Positions 1-30,900 of a DNA stretch of 64,000 nt are shown here, piece after piece. The notes beneath the pieces were generated by a model. That model saw nothing but the letters and a program-made list of their open reading frames with translations. It was not told the DNA's origin and ran no database searches. The DNA comes from Phlebotomus papatasi (Eukaryota; Arthropoda; Insecta; Diptera; Psychodidae). Both the position numbers and the translations under genes were made by a program. The DNA is taken from assembly GCF_024763615.1 (NCBI RefSeq), contig NC_077223.1, forward strand, positions 103,788,627-103,852,626. The letters are read 5' to 3'. Each line of letters begins with the position of its first letter. The first letter of the stretch is position 1.

Positions 1-183
1 ATATTCGTAAAGGGACTATACCGAACATAGTCATATTTTTCATTATATAAAAGATATCAAAGAACAAGACGTAGAATATATTCCTTGATACTACCGAGAT
101 ACTTCTCCATTGAATAAATGATCAACATAAGTCCAAATAATATAAAATCTTTGTCATCTTTGTGCTCACAGCTAGAATTACTG

Positions 184-582
184 TGTTATCACACTTGCAC
201 ATTAAAATTTTAATATGATTCACATTAATTGTCGCTGGTGAGATTTCAAATGTGTAATTTGTGTGTTTGAATCATTTTATATTCAAAATTTGATCTATTT
301 GTTGATAAAAAGGTAGACTTGGCCCGCAAAATTTGATATGAATTGATTTATAGCATTAATGCGAAAAATTAATGCGATTTTCTCTTTAATTTTTTAATGT
401 GGAAAATATTTTTGCTTTAGGTAAATTTAAACTTATTTTTGCAGGCCAAGTCCACTTCTTTATCAATAAATAGAAAAACCCCAAATATTAAGTGACTCAA
501 AGACACAAATAACATATTTGGACGCTCACAAGCGACAATTAATGTGAATCACATTAAAATTTTAATGTGCATGTGTGATAAC
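184..582. mobile_element. MITE, GTTATCACAC family (complete copy)
   Basis: 399 bp and almost wholly palindromic. It opens GTTATCACACTTGCACATTA and closes with the complement, GTGTGATAAC. A second copy in opposite orientation lies at 58957-59251. No transposase. Confidence 0.7.
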
Positions 583-784
583 GCCGTTAGAAAAATTCGA
601 AGATCATCATCAAAAGTAATAGCAAGGCATTTTGACATCTTAATTATTCGGCCAGGTGGCTCGTGTAACTTTATGTTCGAATTTCGAAAATGTCTCGAAA
701 TCGATATCTCTTACCGTTTGACCTCAAGCCAGGTAACAAACGTTTCGACAAATAAAAAAAATCAAATATTAATTAATAAAATAT

Positions 785-878
785 ATAAGAGGGAGCGATA
801 TGACTAGATTTAGGTTTCATTTACTCTTATTGAAATGTCAAAAACATATTTACAAAATAAAAGTTATTGTGTGCTGGG
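785..878. repeat. half copy of the 29747 inverted repeat
   Basis: Ends with CAAAAACATATTTACAAAAT and AAAAGTTATTGTGTGCTG, matching the right arm of the palindrome at 29747-29890. The left arm is missing. Confidence 0.5.
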
Positions 879-2374
879 TATAAGTCATTTACGAGTACTT
901 TATCGCTTCAATATCAATTAAGACCAATACCTGTGTATTTGAAATATCACGAGCTTTCCAAAATATTCAAATTTAAGCAAATCGGTTTAAAAATGGAACG
1001 TCTAGAGTGGTTAAACTTTGACTTTCGAAAATTCGGTATCGAAAAATATTTCTGTCAAATTTGGAAAATTCGAAAAAACCGATTCTTTCCGTACAGAAGT
1101 AGATCTTGAAAAATTCGATCTATTTGAAGGTCCAAAAAAGAGACTTTCTTACTACTTGATAATTCCGCAAGGTGGCGGAAGTTACATCCTATTCGAATTT
1201 CGAAGTGCTCAAGTGTCAAAATGTGACGGTCTTCACATTTTTGTGAGGAAAAAACAGAACAACGACGTTTACTGTTCTTGCCCCAGTATTTAATCACTCC
1301 ATAATCATTAAGTAACTCTTTTGCCACCTTTTTAGTGCGATATTTGATAAATTTTCCCCACCTTGTTCGAAAATTTAGTATGAAAATTCGAAAGTGAATT
1401 TGAATTCTTCGAATTTCAACGACTTTTTGTGCAAATAGAGTTCCATTTACCTTTTATCCAAGACACTATTGGAGAATCATAATCTACTTCTGTTTAGGCT
1501 CATTGTATATACCGCTCTCTTTTTGACTTCGAGCAATACAAAATCCAGGAATATAAACGCGTGAACAATATTGAAGTCGTACTATATTCATCACAAAAAT
1601 TTTTTTTAAAGTCATCCATTATCAAAATTTCCTAGTCTTTCGCGAATACTTTTTCAGAAATCATTTGAAATTTTATTTATAAAAAATATATACCATTTCA
1701 TTAAAGATCTAACACGATTATTAGGAACTCATTCAAACTTATTTTGAATTTCAAGACCTTTCAAGGAAATCTAACTTTACAAAACTTTTTTCAAAAAAAT
1801 ACGAAGTTCAGAGGGTTTTAATCATTAAACTGGTAAAAATCATTAGAAGTCATTAAAAGAAACGTCTCAGTCTGGAAAAAAACAAATTTAAAAATAAATA
1901 GGGTCGGAGGAACGTCTGTTTGACAGGGAACCTATATTGACACTTTTGTCAAAGTGTTGAATATTATTTAATGTATCTAGTAAAATATAAGTAATATAAC
2001 GTTTTTTCTGTAATATAGATTTTACTATAAACAGAGATGTTCAAATTTTATATCCCAAATGGTACAGAGTAGGGTGACAATAGGTGCTGACACTAGTTCT
2101 TAAAGTGTAAATAGACGTTCCTTTCACCCTAACATAACTGGATTCTTATTCCAAACCAATTTTTAAAAGAAACATTGTTTTTTTGTAGAGGAAAAGAAGG
2201 CAGAAAAACTTGAATGGATGTTCTTACAGATTGAATTTGATTCTTCAAGTATCTCTGCTAACAAAATCATTGGTGTTCGAAGAATTTCAAATTTATTTTC
2301 GAATTTTCAACTACAGATTTTCACACAAGTTTAAAATTTCAAACTATGAATTTGTTAAAAGAGTTACTTATGTC

Positions 2375-2548
2375 TTCGGTGCACCTTTTAGCTCTGTATA
2401 ATTTCACGAAATCCAAATTCGCGTCTCAAAATTGGACTAAATTAAATTTAATTTCGTGTGATGTTCAAAAGAAGAAGAAGAAGAGTGCACTGTGATGTGA
2501 ATTTTGATTTTATGAAATATACCTGATCTAAAAAGTATTCCGGAGCCA
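2375..2548. mobile_element. MITE, GGCTCCGGCACACC family (shortened copy)
   Basis: Imperfect inverted repeat with internal GAAGAAGAAGAAGAG and flanks related to the copies at 25034-25296 and 25385-25642. Confidence 0.6.
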
Positions 2549-3410
2549 TTAGTAATTTATGAGCTGAATTTTAATTTACTTTTCCTGCGACAAAGTGAAG
2601 ATTGACACATGTTTGACACTCAACGCACTTCGAAATTCGAACAGGAATTACATAAGCCATTTCATTGGTTATTGAAACCGATTTTCGAATGCATTTTCTC
2701 TTGGGTAGATTTCGGCTATAAGCTATCGGAATAAGAAATATTGATTTATAGAATATTACTGAAGACCTGTAGGGGAATCCTGTAATTTTCGTGACATTGT
2801 CACGCATGAGTTCGAAACCTGACAATGCCATGCGAGCTTTTTTTATCATATCATATGAGTTCGAAAATGCAATTCATTTAATTTTTAATGAAACCCCTTT
2901 ACTTGATGATTTTATGAAAATACACCACGTCTTGGTGGATTTGTTTAACAAAATTTATTGTCATTTGAATTGCCAGAAATCTCAAATATGTGACTTCTGA
3001 CAAAGCCACGCGAGCTGAAATGGCAATGTCACGGCTACAGAATCGCATTTTCGAAAAAGCTCTCCTAAGATTCGAATACAATTTGTCATATGGCATTGCC
3101 AGAGCGTTACAGAATTCCCCTCCTGGCGATATCTCTAACTGTTTTGTCTTTAGGTACGGAACAGATGAACTACCTCTTTTGAAACAAAAGTTATAATCAC
3201 AAAACGTCAATTTAGTACAAGTAAAAATCTAGAAAGTTCGTTCAGTTTAATTAAAATTTAAGGAAGAATTCTCCTTAAATTAATTTTTTTAGTTCCTTTA
3301 AACATTATGTCTTCAAAATTTAGATAATAACAATTTTTTATTGAGACATAAAGACTAAAAACAATATGTAAATAATTGTGCACAAAAGAAATGTAATTTA
3401 ACATCATAGT

Positions 3411-3663
3411 TAGGGTAAAGTGATACAAGTTGGACATAGTGTTACAAGTTGGACAATTCGCCGGTACAAGTTGGACATGGATTTTTTCTTGATAAATACA
3501 GTACAAAATTTGTTTTTAAGCACAAGGAACCAAATTATAAAACTAAAGCATTAAAAATATACAAATAAAAATGAAGTACTAAATTTATCAAGAAAAAAAG
3601 CCCTGTCCAAATTGTACAATTGCCCAACTTGTACCATTGCCCAACTTGTACCACTTTACCTTA
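3411..3663. mobile_element. TA-flanked MITE with internal repeats (TAGGGTAAAGTG end)
   Basis: The left end TAGGGTAAAGTGATACAAGT pairs with the right end ACTTGTACCACTTTACCTTA. TACAAGTTGGACA is repeated three times on the left, with complementary ACTTGTACCATTGCCCA copies on the right. Confidence 0.75.
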
Positions 3664-4656
3664 GGGGTTATTGAAGTATTTGCTTTTCACAAAATTTTCA
3701 TGACTCTCATTAGATGGAAGAACACTCGTGAAATTATCTGTCCCTTTATAATATAACTGTTATGTGCATTTGCAAGAGTATTATTTATCTGGTAATCTGT
3801 TTGAATAAGTCACCTTGCAAGATCCTAGATGTATACGATCCTAGATGTACCTAGATGTGTACACGAAGACTCACGCGATAAAATTGTAGACCCTAATGTT
3901 TTATTTAATCCACTGAGAGATGCTCCTAGTAATTAAATTCACTGCACCATATAACGAATTCAAGAACTTTTTGTGAATTTTCTTTTTAAATTATTTTAAT
4001 GAATGTTTTAGTCTATTCTAATTTTTAATATCTAAAAAGATATGAAATCTTATAAAACACTCTCTAGTGATTCTTTCTTCTGTTTTTCTTCAAACTCTAT
4101 TTTTCATTTCCCACTTTCTCACTTATTTTGAATTAGTTCTTCAAAAAGCTAAAGCTCAGTGTTAGATTCGGAAGATATATTGCAGAGCTTTGCATGAAAT
4201 CACGTCAAAAATAACATAAACAAGATATTCTGCTGATATGAGATGTGAAAATTGTTTCCTTAAGAGACCTGACACAGCCAAAACACTGCTATTTAGAATA
4301 TAATATTTATAAACTTGTCATAACATGATATACATGCAAATATTTTAAGTAAGTTTTAAACGTAAAAGGTTCAATCTATTCGAGAGAACTCTATTAAAAT
4401 TATTTTAATATGGAATTATTACTCAATGAAACTTTTTGCTGTATTTATTAACTTTCCAGTTGCTTTTTTTCTGATAATTTATAAACTAGCTTTCTCACAA
4501 CTTATTGCATATCTTCTGAATCTAATAAACTGTTAGCTGATGCAGAAAAATATCTCAAAATTGGATTACTTATGAGATGGAGATAGTATAAGGAAAATTT
4601 TGCCACCCAATAAATTGGATTTATTCAAGAAATATTTTCTTCAAAATTTTACTTGA

Positions 4657-22634
<17,978 letters not shown>

Positions 22635-23251
22635 TAGATACTAAGGACACTTTTGTCAACTTTCTTAAGCCTCTATAGAAATCTTTGCACATTTATTCAA
22701 GAGATTCAGCCGAGACGTTATTTTTTCGCAATCGCTTTGTGAGATTTTCAAAAACGTTGTTGGAAGGATCGTCTGAAGAGTTTTTCCTTTAAAATATCCT
22801 TTGGATTTTCCATCACACTGCCTTGAGAGAAAGGAAAAATTCATGCGAGAAAATCTCAAATGGTGTCTTTTGTCGATAGTTCAGCTAACTTATAATGGAG
22901 TCTAGTAAGGTCAACGTAAAATACGCTCAATTTAGCCATTGTGTGGAGATTAATTAAAAGAAAAAAAATTAAGTACCTTAAGAAGCAAAGAAAAAGACAA
23001 TTGAAAATCATTATTTTAAATTGTTAATCATTTTTGCTGAAGACATTGTGTAATTATTGAGGGTAAAGGGGAAATGTAAAGTGTGAATACTCGCAATCAT
23101 AGAAAGTCCTTAATTTAATTGAAAAATTGAATTAAAAAAGAAGTCTTACTCAGCAAATGTATAGAAGATCTCAAGATACTTTAGTACGTAGTGCAATGAG
23201 ATAAGAACAGAAAGTCTGTGAGATAGTTTTATTAAAGAAAATCTTAATAAA
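22635..23251 (+). other. probable sei 3' UTR
   Basis: No long ORF follows the stop. The first AATAAA I can place is at 23246-23251, giving a 3' UTR of about 0.6 kb. Further AATAAA motifs occur downstream, so the true end could be later. Confidence 0.45.
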
Positions 23252-23293
23252 AATGTCCTGTTTTTTCCCCATTTCAATTGAGACATCATTTTA

Positions 23294-23750
23294 CTACGCA
23301 AAAAAAAATAATATTTTGCAAAATTGTTCGTAAATGTTTGTGAATTCCTACTGAAGACTTACAAAATACTCGCAATGCGTATAATCCACTAAAAAGTTTG
23401 TAAATGTTTGTACTTTTTGTACAAACATTGTTCGTAAGATGATCACTTAACGAGCATTTTTGTTCTTTTGCAAATATTTGTTCGTAAATGGTAAATGGAG
23501 AAAAAAAATGTTCACAAAATTTCGTCATTTGTTCGTAAAGTTTTGTTAGACAAAATTTCACGAAGAAATGTTTGTAACAGATAAAAAAAAATATTCGTCA
23601 AGTGCTCAAGTTCCAAAAAATGTTTGTGAAGAAATACAAACTTTTACAAACTTTGTTTGTGAGTTCTAAAATTTACAAAACATCTTGTAAGTCCCCAGTT
23701 GAAATTTACAAACCATTTACGAACAATTTTACAAAATAGTTTTTTCTGTG
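23294..23750. mobile_element. palindromic MITE, second copy of the 5837 family
   Basis: Left AAAATTGTTCGTAAATGTTT and right AAACCATTTACGAACAATTT pair; the interior is rich in GTTCGTAA/TTACGAAC. Confidence 0.7.
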
Positions 23751-23851
23751 ACCCTGAATAAAAGTTTTGTAAAAAAGCAAGAAAAGTTTGTCAAAAGGAT
23801 GTTCCTTCATTGACTGTATCTTTTGAAAAATTTGTCAAAAGGATGTTTTTC

Positions 23852-23997
23852 TAAAGGCCTCTACACATTGGGAACAATTTTCATCAAAAATTGAATTTTT
23901 GACAGAATTTTGACGTTTCTGCCTGCAGCATTGCAGCCAATTTCCCTCAAAAAAGCAATTTTTGACGAAAATTGTTCTCAATGTGTAGACACCTTAA
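23852..23997. mobile_element. small palindromic MITE, CTCTACACATTGGGA family
   Basis: GGCCTCTACACATTGGGAAC and TTCTCAATGTGTAGACACCT pair across 146 bp. Second copy at 25731-25873. Confidence 0.75.
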
Positions 23998-24622
23998 GAT
24001 GTTAGAAAAAGTTTTGTCAAATTGATAAACATCTTTTTGACAAAATTTTGTCAAAATACATTTATCCCCTTAACAAAACTTTTTCAGGGTAAACTAATTT
24101 TTCCTTCAAAACAGTCCTCAAAGAAATGTCCTTTTATCTTGTTAAACGTTTTTGCTTGATAATTTCTTAAGAAAAAAAAACAAAATCTATTAAACTTATA
24201 GAGAAGTGTTATTTAACTTGCTTATTCCTCGGAAGCTTAGTGAGCTTTTGCATGATAGAACAATTCAACGAAATGCAAGAAACAATTAAAAAATAAAATA
24301 CGCTAAAGAGCTTTTCGGAAAACTAGGAAGCTCATTGATAAGAATTAGCAAGAAAATAGCACCCCTGTGTTGAAATCGGACTGATAAATTAGAATGATTT
24401 GAAAGGAGTTAAATTCCCTTTAACTTCTTATCACATAAGATTTTTCTTTTTGGGAATAGACAAATATTAAATGCGATATAAGTTGATAATTGAGCATAAA
24501 TTCATTTGAATTACGTATATGAGGCCTTTTAGAGTATAATAATAAAAGAAGGGAGAACTGGAGAATTTATAGGAAAATTCTCAAGAATAAAAATGTAGCA
24601 TCATGAATGAAAAAAAAACAGA

Positions 24623-24790
24623 TAGGGGAAGGTACCCATGCTTCGTATGATCCCAAGCTTCTTAATGACAAAATTGTAGAAACTGGAGCAAAGTGCCCAT
24701 ATTGCAAAAGCCACATTTATTCAGAAACACAGAAAAATTTTGTAATTATGAAGCTTGGGATCGTTTGTACGAAGCATGGGCACTTGCCTC
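24623..24790. mobile_element. TA-flanked MITE, ACCCATGCTTCGTATGA family
   Basis: TAGGGGAAGGTACCCATGCT pairs with AGCATGGGCACTTGCCTCT; the interior CCCAAGCTTC/GAAGCTTGGGATCG is mirrored. Confidence 0.7.
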
Positions 24791-25033
24791 TCAAATCATT
24801 TTTAGTGAATTCGTCAACAAGATGTTCATATTGAAAGACAAAACAGTGAAGAATAAAGATTTATAAGATAAAGTAATGGTTTCACAATTCTCACAATTTC
24901 TTTGTTCTGCATGGAAATTTGTGGGAAAATTCGGTTTTTCTTGACAATGTCGTGACTATTTTATCTAACTTCATTTTTTGCGGGAGTTTAGTTTTAATCG
25001 TGTTGAAAAAGCTTCGTCAAAAATGAATATTAA

Positions 25034-25296
25034 TGGCTCCGGCACACCTTTTAGTTCAAGAAAATTTCATGAAGTCGAAATTCTAAACCCTTTCTTTCTC
25101 ACATGTTTTGCATATGACTATCTCATTCTTTCGCATACCAAATTCGATTGAGCTAAATTGAACTTGGAGTGATGTTTAAGAGAAGAAGAAGAGTGCGAGA
25201 GAATGAGATAGACATATGCAAAACATGTGAAAAAGAAAGGGATCCGAAATTCGACTTCATGAAATTTTCTTGATCTAAAAGGTGTGCCCGAGCCAT
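25034..25296. mobile_element. MITE, GGCTCCGGCACACC family
   Basis: Palindromic: TGGCTCCGGCACACCTTTTA against TAAAAGGTGTGCCCGAGCCA; central GAAGAAGAAGAGTG. Confidence 0.75.
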
Positions 25297-25384
25297 AAGC
25301 CACGCCCTTTTCAGGAAATACGCTATATTTTTCAATTTTCACTAGCAAATCACTACATAATGTATTCAAATGCATAATTTATGT

Positions 25385-25642
25385 CTCCGGCACACCATTT
25401 AGATTGGTAAAATTTCATGAAATCAAAATTCGCATCACTTTACTTCTCAAAAGATTTGCATAAGTCTATCTCACTCTTTGGACTCCAAATTTGACTGAAC
25501 TAAATTTAATTTGGCATGATGTTCAAAAGAAGAAGAAGAGTACGAAAGAGTAGGATAGACAGATGCAACACTTTTAAGAAAGAAAAGGATGTGAATTTCG
25601 ACTTTATGAGAGTTTCCTGATCAAAAAGGTGTGCCAAAGCCA
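25385..25642. mobile_element. MITE, GGCTCCGGCACACC family (second copy, same orientation)
   Basis: CTCCGGCACACCATTTAG against AAAAAGGTGTGCCAAAGCC. Lies 88 bp after the previous copy. Confidence 0.75.
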
Positions 25643-25664
25643 ATTAACATTGAAAAATTGAATC

Positions 25665-25994
25665 TATGGGAAAGTACTCTCCCTTCGAACGTTCAAGCCT
25701 TCAAATAATGTAAATTTCTTTTATCTTCCCTAAAGGCGTCTACACATTGGGAGCAATTTTCGTCAAAAATTGCGTTTTTGACAGAAATTTGACGTTTCCC
25801 CCTACAACGCTGCAAGGAATTTCCTTCAAAAAAGCAATTTTTGACAAAAATGCTCCCAATGTGTAGAGGCCATAAGACATTTATATACAATTATCACGTA
25901 ATTATATAATTATGTGTAAGTCTCTTAGGAAAAATAAAAGAAAACTCACGTTATTCAAAGGCATGAACGTTCGAAGGGAGAGTACTTTCCCCTA
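25665..25994. mobile_element. TA-flanked MITE (GGGAAAGTACTCTCCC) with nested element
   Basis: Outer arms GGGAAAGTACTCTCCCTTCG and CGAAGGGAGAGTACTTTCCC pair. The middle is occupied by a 143-bp CTCTACACATTGGGA-type MITE. Confidence 0.75.
25731..25873. mobile_element. nested small MITE, CTACACATTGGGA family
   Basis: GCGTCTACACATTGGGAGCA pairs with TGCTCCCAATGTGTAGAGGC. Same family as 23852-23997. Confidence 0.75.
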
Positions 25995-26369
25995 TTGCAT
26001 CTACTGCCTAATCTACTGCAGCTATTTGCTAAGGGGCGTGGTCTAAAATTCCTCTTAGACTGAGCTCATTCAAAAAGCCAAATATTATCCCCCTGCAGAG
26101 CATGGATTTATTTTAAAAGAAGTCACAGCATTGTAGAGTATTCCCGATAAATTTTTCAAACACAAAAAAATATTAAGTAAAAATATTAGAATTATTCTCT
26201 GAGGGTTAGGAATCTTTTTTGCGCAATTTTTTCGTCCCTCATTGTCCATTTAGAGAAAAAGTATCCCTTTCCTAGCAATAAAAAATTTGTCATCATGTTC
26301 CAATATCTGCAGATAAATTAAATTGCATTTCCTATTTCAAATTTATTTCATTTACGGAGATATCAATAG

Positions 26370-27060
26370 AGTCCATAATTGTAGGAAAAAAAAAATAGAA
26401 TTTCGTGTTTTAATCTATTTTAAAGGAAAAAACAAGCCCTGCAAATTTTTATTGAAATAAAAGGTGCAAAATGGAAAATAGAAATTGCCTCAATGTAATT
26501 TTATAAATAAAGGGAAATCATAGATTCGATAAATATTTGAATTATAAATGAATATCAAATAAAGAAAAACGAATGCCATAATATTGTGTACATTTGTGAC
26601 TTTTTGCTTCATTGAATCAATTTAAAAAAAAAAAAAAACTATTGCAGAAAAAATACCATTTTAAAATAAATCAATTTACGAAAAATTTTGTAAATAGTAC
26701 CAGATAGAGGAGGTGCAAAAAAAAAACACGGAGAAAATCATCAACAATAAGGAGAGTGCTTCAGAGAAACCAAAAGATGGATAACTTGTTGAAAAATAAA
26801 TTCTTGTTGCTACATAAAATAAAAAAAAAGAAAAGACAATTGATAATGCTAAAATTCAATGAAAAAAAGCACACAAAAATATTGTCACACGCTTCAGGAA
26901 GTCAAAATTGAATGAAAAAATACTGACAGATAAGAAAATACAAAAAAAAATATTATTCATTTACAATTAAAAAAAAACATGGAGAAAGTGCGACAGATTT
27001 TTAATAAAAAAAATGAGAATGAATAAAGCGAAAAATATCTTGTTTGCTATTTTTATAAAA
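26370..27060. repeat. A-rich low-complexity tract
   Basis: Plus strand dominated by A, with many runs of 6-15 A (for example near 26625, 26720, 26825, 26940). Ends about 600 bp before the promoter. A run of C follows at about 27187. Confidence 0.6.
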
Positions 27061-27664
27061 ACCTCTAGAAATTTGATTTTAAGGATTTTCATGCCCAAAT
27101 TGTCTGCTAAACCATCCTTCTTGCTATTTTATATTCTTACATGATCGCGTGATAAACTTTTAATACACATTCAAAATCCAATACAACCCCCCCCCCCACT
27201 CGAAAAGCTCTGTGGTGCTTTTCCCCCCGCCAAATGCACGACAAAATAAATTGACGAAAAGCCATGGAATATTTTCCGAAATGGTGACTTCTTCACAAGA
27301 ATAAACTCTCGATGTCTCTCCAAAGAACACCCCCAAAGCAATTTCCTGCCGATTTATTATCTTTTTCCACTGAACACCATGGAAAAGTGCTGCTCTTTTT
27401 TTTATTGAAATTACCACCGGAAGTCATGATGATTTCCACAAGGATGCCCCAAACCGACAAAAGGATAAAAAATCCACTCTATTAGAAGGTGCTTTATAGG
27501 AAATTTGGCGCGAAAAGCGGAGGTGTGAAAAATGAAAGGAGAAAAATTATTGCAAGTCTTTTGTCGATACAACAATGAAAAACTCCTTTTTTTCCCACCC
27601 AGAATGTGGCTTTATCGTCAAAGAAAGCACATCGCGAGGCAAATTTGAGAAGCTTACGGAGCTT

Positions 27665-27700
27665 TCAGTTGAGCGCGAACTGAGAAAGAGTCCAGACGTG
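27665..27700 (+). promoter_or_regulatory. Inr + DPE core promoter of the Cys-loop channel gene
   Basis: TCAGTT (27665-27670) matches the arthropod initiator, with +1 at A27667. AGACGTG at 27694-27700 begins at exactly +28, the spacing required for a downstream promoter element (RGWYV). No TATA box is seen near -30, as expected for a DPE promoter. Confidence 0.62.
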
Positions 27701-27960
27701 GCCTTAGAATCATCCGCGAAATAAATCCCTCAATTTGTGCCTTCACAGTGTCTTCTTTTTCAAATGAAAAGTGACTTAAAGCTGCCTTTAGACTCCCCGA
27801 AAATAGGATTTTCAGTGAAGTGAATACGATGGTGATCCAAAAGAAGGGTTAAGAACCCTCCAGAAACCGTAAAATGACTGAGAGTTAATTGAATTTCTAA
27901 TAATGTGAAGTTATCTATTGTGATATCAGACGAGATTGACACGTCAAAAGGGAGAAGATT
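27667..27960 (+). other. 5' leader with four uORFs
   Basis: 294 nt from the predicted start site to the ATG. Short upstream frames: 27764-27823 (19 codons plus stop), 27829-27852 (7), 27874-27888 (4) and 27903-27908 (ATG-TGA). All end before the main ATG, which has A at -3. Confidence 0.5.
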
Positions 27961-27980
27961 ATGAGACATCTCTGGATTTG
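27961..27980 (+). CDS. Cys-loop channel exon 1 (20 coding nt)
   Basis: ATGAGACATCTCTGGATTTG is followed by GTAAGT. It encodes MRHLWI plus two bases of a Cys codon completed by exon 2 at 40549. The fused N-terminus MRHLWICAIFSMMFQHSS is a convincing signal peptide, and the phase agrees, which is the main evidence for joining across 12.6 kb. Confidence 0.68.
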
Positions 27981-30900
27981 GTAAGTTTTTGTAAATTTTA
28001 GACTAAAAGTTCAAAGTAATAACCATAGTATAACGACTATACCAGTTCTCTTAAGTACTTTATTTACTTTAAATTCCAAAGGGTTATAGGGGTTATAGGA
28101 CCATACTAAGGCCTTTCATTTTCTGCCTTAAATTATTACAATCGGTTCAGTTAAACTAAAATAATAATTATTTAATCATCAAAAAACAACGGAATGAGTT
28201 TGCCTAGATTCCGGGGCAAATGTAATTTGCAAGAATAACAAAGTATTTTAGCAGTAAAAACAATAACATAAGAACGAAAGCGGAAAATCACTGTTAAATA
28301 GTGAGAAGTCTTTGGTGTTTAGGAGAAAATGAAGAACTTATTTAGAAGATTTAGTTTAAAAGGCTATAGAGGAAAGTTCCCAAGCTTTCCACGGTGCCAA
28401 GTTTTATAATGACTAATTTTTTCCTATGTTTCTGATTAAATGCGACTCTGCAATAGGGTAAATGCCCTAATTCAAAACCATATCCAGACGCTTTAACTTT
28501 GACACAAGATTCAACACATTAAGTTCATTTTTTTCTGAAGAGAATTACATAAATTTCCTTCTTGACTCTTCTAGGAATGTTATTGTTTAGGGAAAATTCT
28601 TTAAATATAACTTGAAAACTTCTTATATACAAGAAAAATACGCGGGCGTAAAATGCTTCTATTGGAGACAAATTAATCCAAATGGAGACAAGGGAAAGTT
28701 TCTAATTGGAGACAAACAGTGTAAGTGAAACCGCGACGAAAGGCTTCTAAAACCTTGTTGAGGTGCTCCTGAGCGCAGGATTTGTTCTCAATCCTGGTCT
28801 TTTCTCCTTTCCCATCTAAAACAATAAGAAAATCTCTCCAAAAAAAATCATATTTCCGTGGTATCCTATTGAAGCATTTGCAGACACTTCAGAAAAACCC
28901 TTTTTTTACGAAATAGGTAATTATTTCATTTGAAAACTTCATGTGCCGTTAACAATGAAGATTAGCACTTAATTTAACTAAATTTAGCCAGAAATATGAC
29001 ATAAATGTTAAACAAAACGAATAAACAACAGTCACCTAATTGTGTTTTTCATTGGAAAACATGGTCGATCGATGAAAAATTCGATGGTGAAAAGGTACAC
29101 TTTTATTTTTTCTGAGAAATTAACAAATATAAATTTGTGAATATGAATGGATTTTCGCTTCATTTGGAGCAAAATTAACTAAATAATGAAACTGTGGTAT
29201 AGAAAATATATAAATATAATAATTTAGTATTGTATTTATTATGAAAACAATGACGTTTCCATTTGGAATACAGAAAAATTTCCATTTAGAACTATGTTTT
29301 GAATTAGCTTAATTTACCCTATATTTTAAAAACAAGTCACTTTCCCCTAGTTTTTAAAATATGGATAATGATGAGTCACATTTATTGAAAAACATACGAA
29401 AAATTTAGTCATTGTAAAGCTTGGGACCGTGTAAAGCATGGGCACTTTCTCCTATACGGATTTCAGACCAGCTTAAATTTTCTAATTCGGTTTTGGAAAA
29501 TGTTTGAAAATTTTGGCTTCGGATTGAATTTTTAATTGAAACTGATCTAAGGGAGAACCTGCATGTTTGAGACGTGCTGGACTATTTTCACTTTCCCTAG
29601 AAAATTTGCGACCGTCGCCGTCTTAGCGTTGGTGATCAGTTTCGAGGGGTGAAAATGACGGAAATCCCCATCATAGTATTTTTTTCTTTACATTTTTGTA
29701 TTTACAGTTTTTTAATAATTTTTGTTTATATTTTTTTAACAATAATGTGCAGCGCACAATAACTTTTGTTTGTAAACATGTTTTCAAAATTTCCCATGAG
29801 AGTGAACGAGATGGCTAGATTAAGATCTCTTTCACTCTCACTGAAATGTCAAAAACATGTTTACAAAACAAAAGTTATTGTGCGCTGCACATAAAAATAT
29901 TCTTTAAAATTTTACATTTTTACAAGGTGGATAAATATGTACAATAAATTGTGTTAAAAGTCACATATAAGTAGTTCTCGGCTTCTGGTTTCTGACTATT
30001 TTTTGATTATTTAGGGTAAGTGTGCCAAATTTCGGCATAGTTGCATATAAACACCGAAGTCCTAAGTTTGAAATTCAATAATTTTTATTTCATATTGATA
30101 TTTTTTGTTACTTCCTTTTCGGGAGGGTTGTGTGGAACCTTGAAAACTAGTTTATCATCTTTGTTTTCTTTGAATCACTTCCTAAATTATTGAAAAATTA
30201 ATAAAAATATGGGCATTGCTTTGGGTAGTATTCCGGCCACTTTTAGTGAAATTCCGGCCACCTTTTTTCTGGCCACCTTTTGTAACGCAACGGATAGAAA
30301 ATTTCAAAACATCAAACAGAACGAGTTTAATATTTAGTTTAATACGTTTATATGACCCATAAGCCCTGAGATCTTCCGTGTAATTCGTCCTGCAGACCTG
30401 AAGCGTAACATCTCAAATTAACACGCAGATTCCCGTAGCAATTTGCCCTTCTTCAACTCTTCTAAGACCTTTTCCACATCATATTTTTCATAGAAGCGAT
30501 GGTTTTTTTCTCTGGACAATGTAGAACTCCGAAATTGAAAAAAATATAAAATGAAAAAGAAATTTAGGAAAACAAAAGATATTGTCGGAATAGGCAACTC
30601 TACCTCACCGAAGAGACGCTCACAAAGTATATACTTTTTTACGCGAAACACAGAATCCAGCTGGGAAATTTCACCCGAAATTTTAAGATTGATTCATTAT
30701 TACCATAAACAGAAACAATCTTTAATGAAAACTAATCAATTTTCATGAAAAACACCGAAGGAAAACCTTTTGCACTTCACCACAAATCAGAAGACTACTA
30801 GAAACACAATCAATCTGTCTCATTTTTTGTATGACTCTTTCCACACTGAGTTTTTACAACGCAATTTAAATTCAAATTATACCTAAAATTTAACGGTCAT

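Larger units (their letters stand above)
22635..27664. other. intergenic region between sei and the Cys-loop channel
   Basis: 5 kb without a supported gene. It contains MITEs at 23294, 23852, 24623, 25034, 25385 and 25665 (the last with a nested element), followed by a strongly A-rich tract (26370-27060) and the channel's core promoter at 27665. Confidence 0.75.

Noticed and set aside
2899..3210. 103-codon minus-strand ORF (and the 68-codon plus-strand ORF at 2990-3196)
   Set aside because: Overlapping open frames on both strands, no conserved motif, no splice context, and they lie inside an AT-rich intron.
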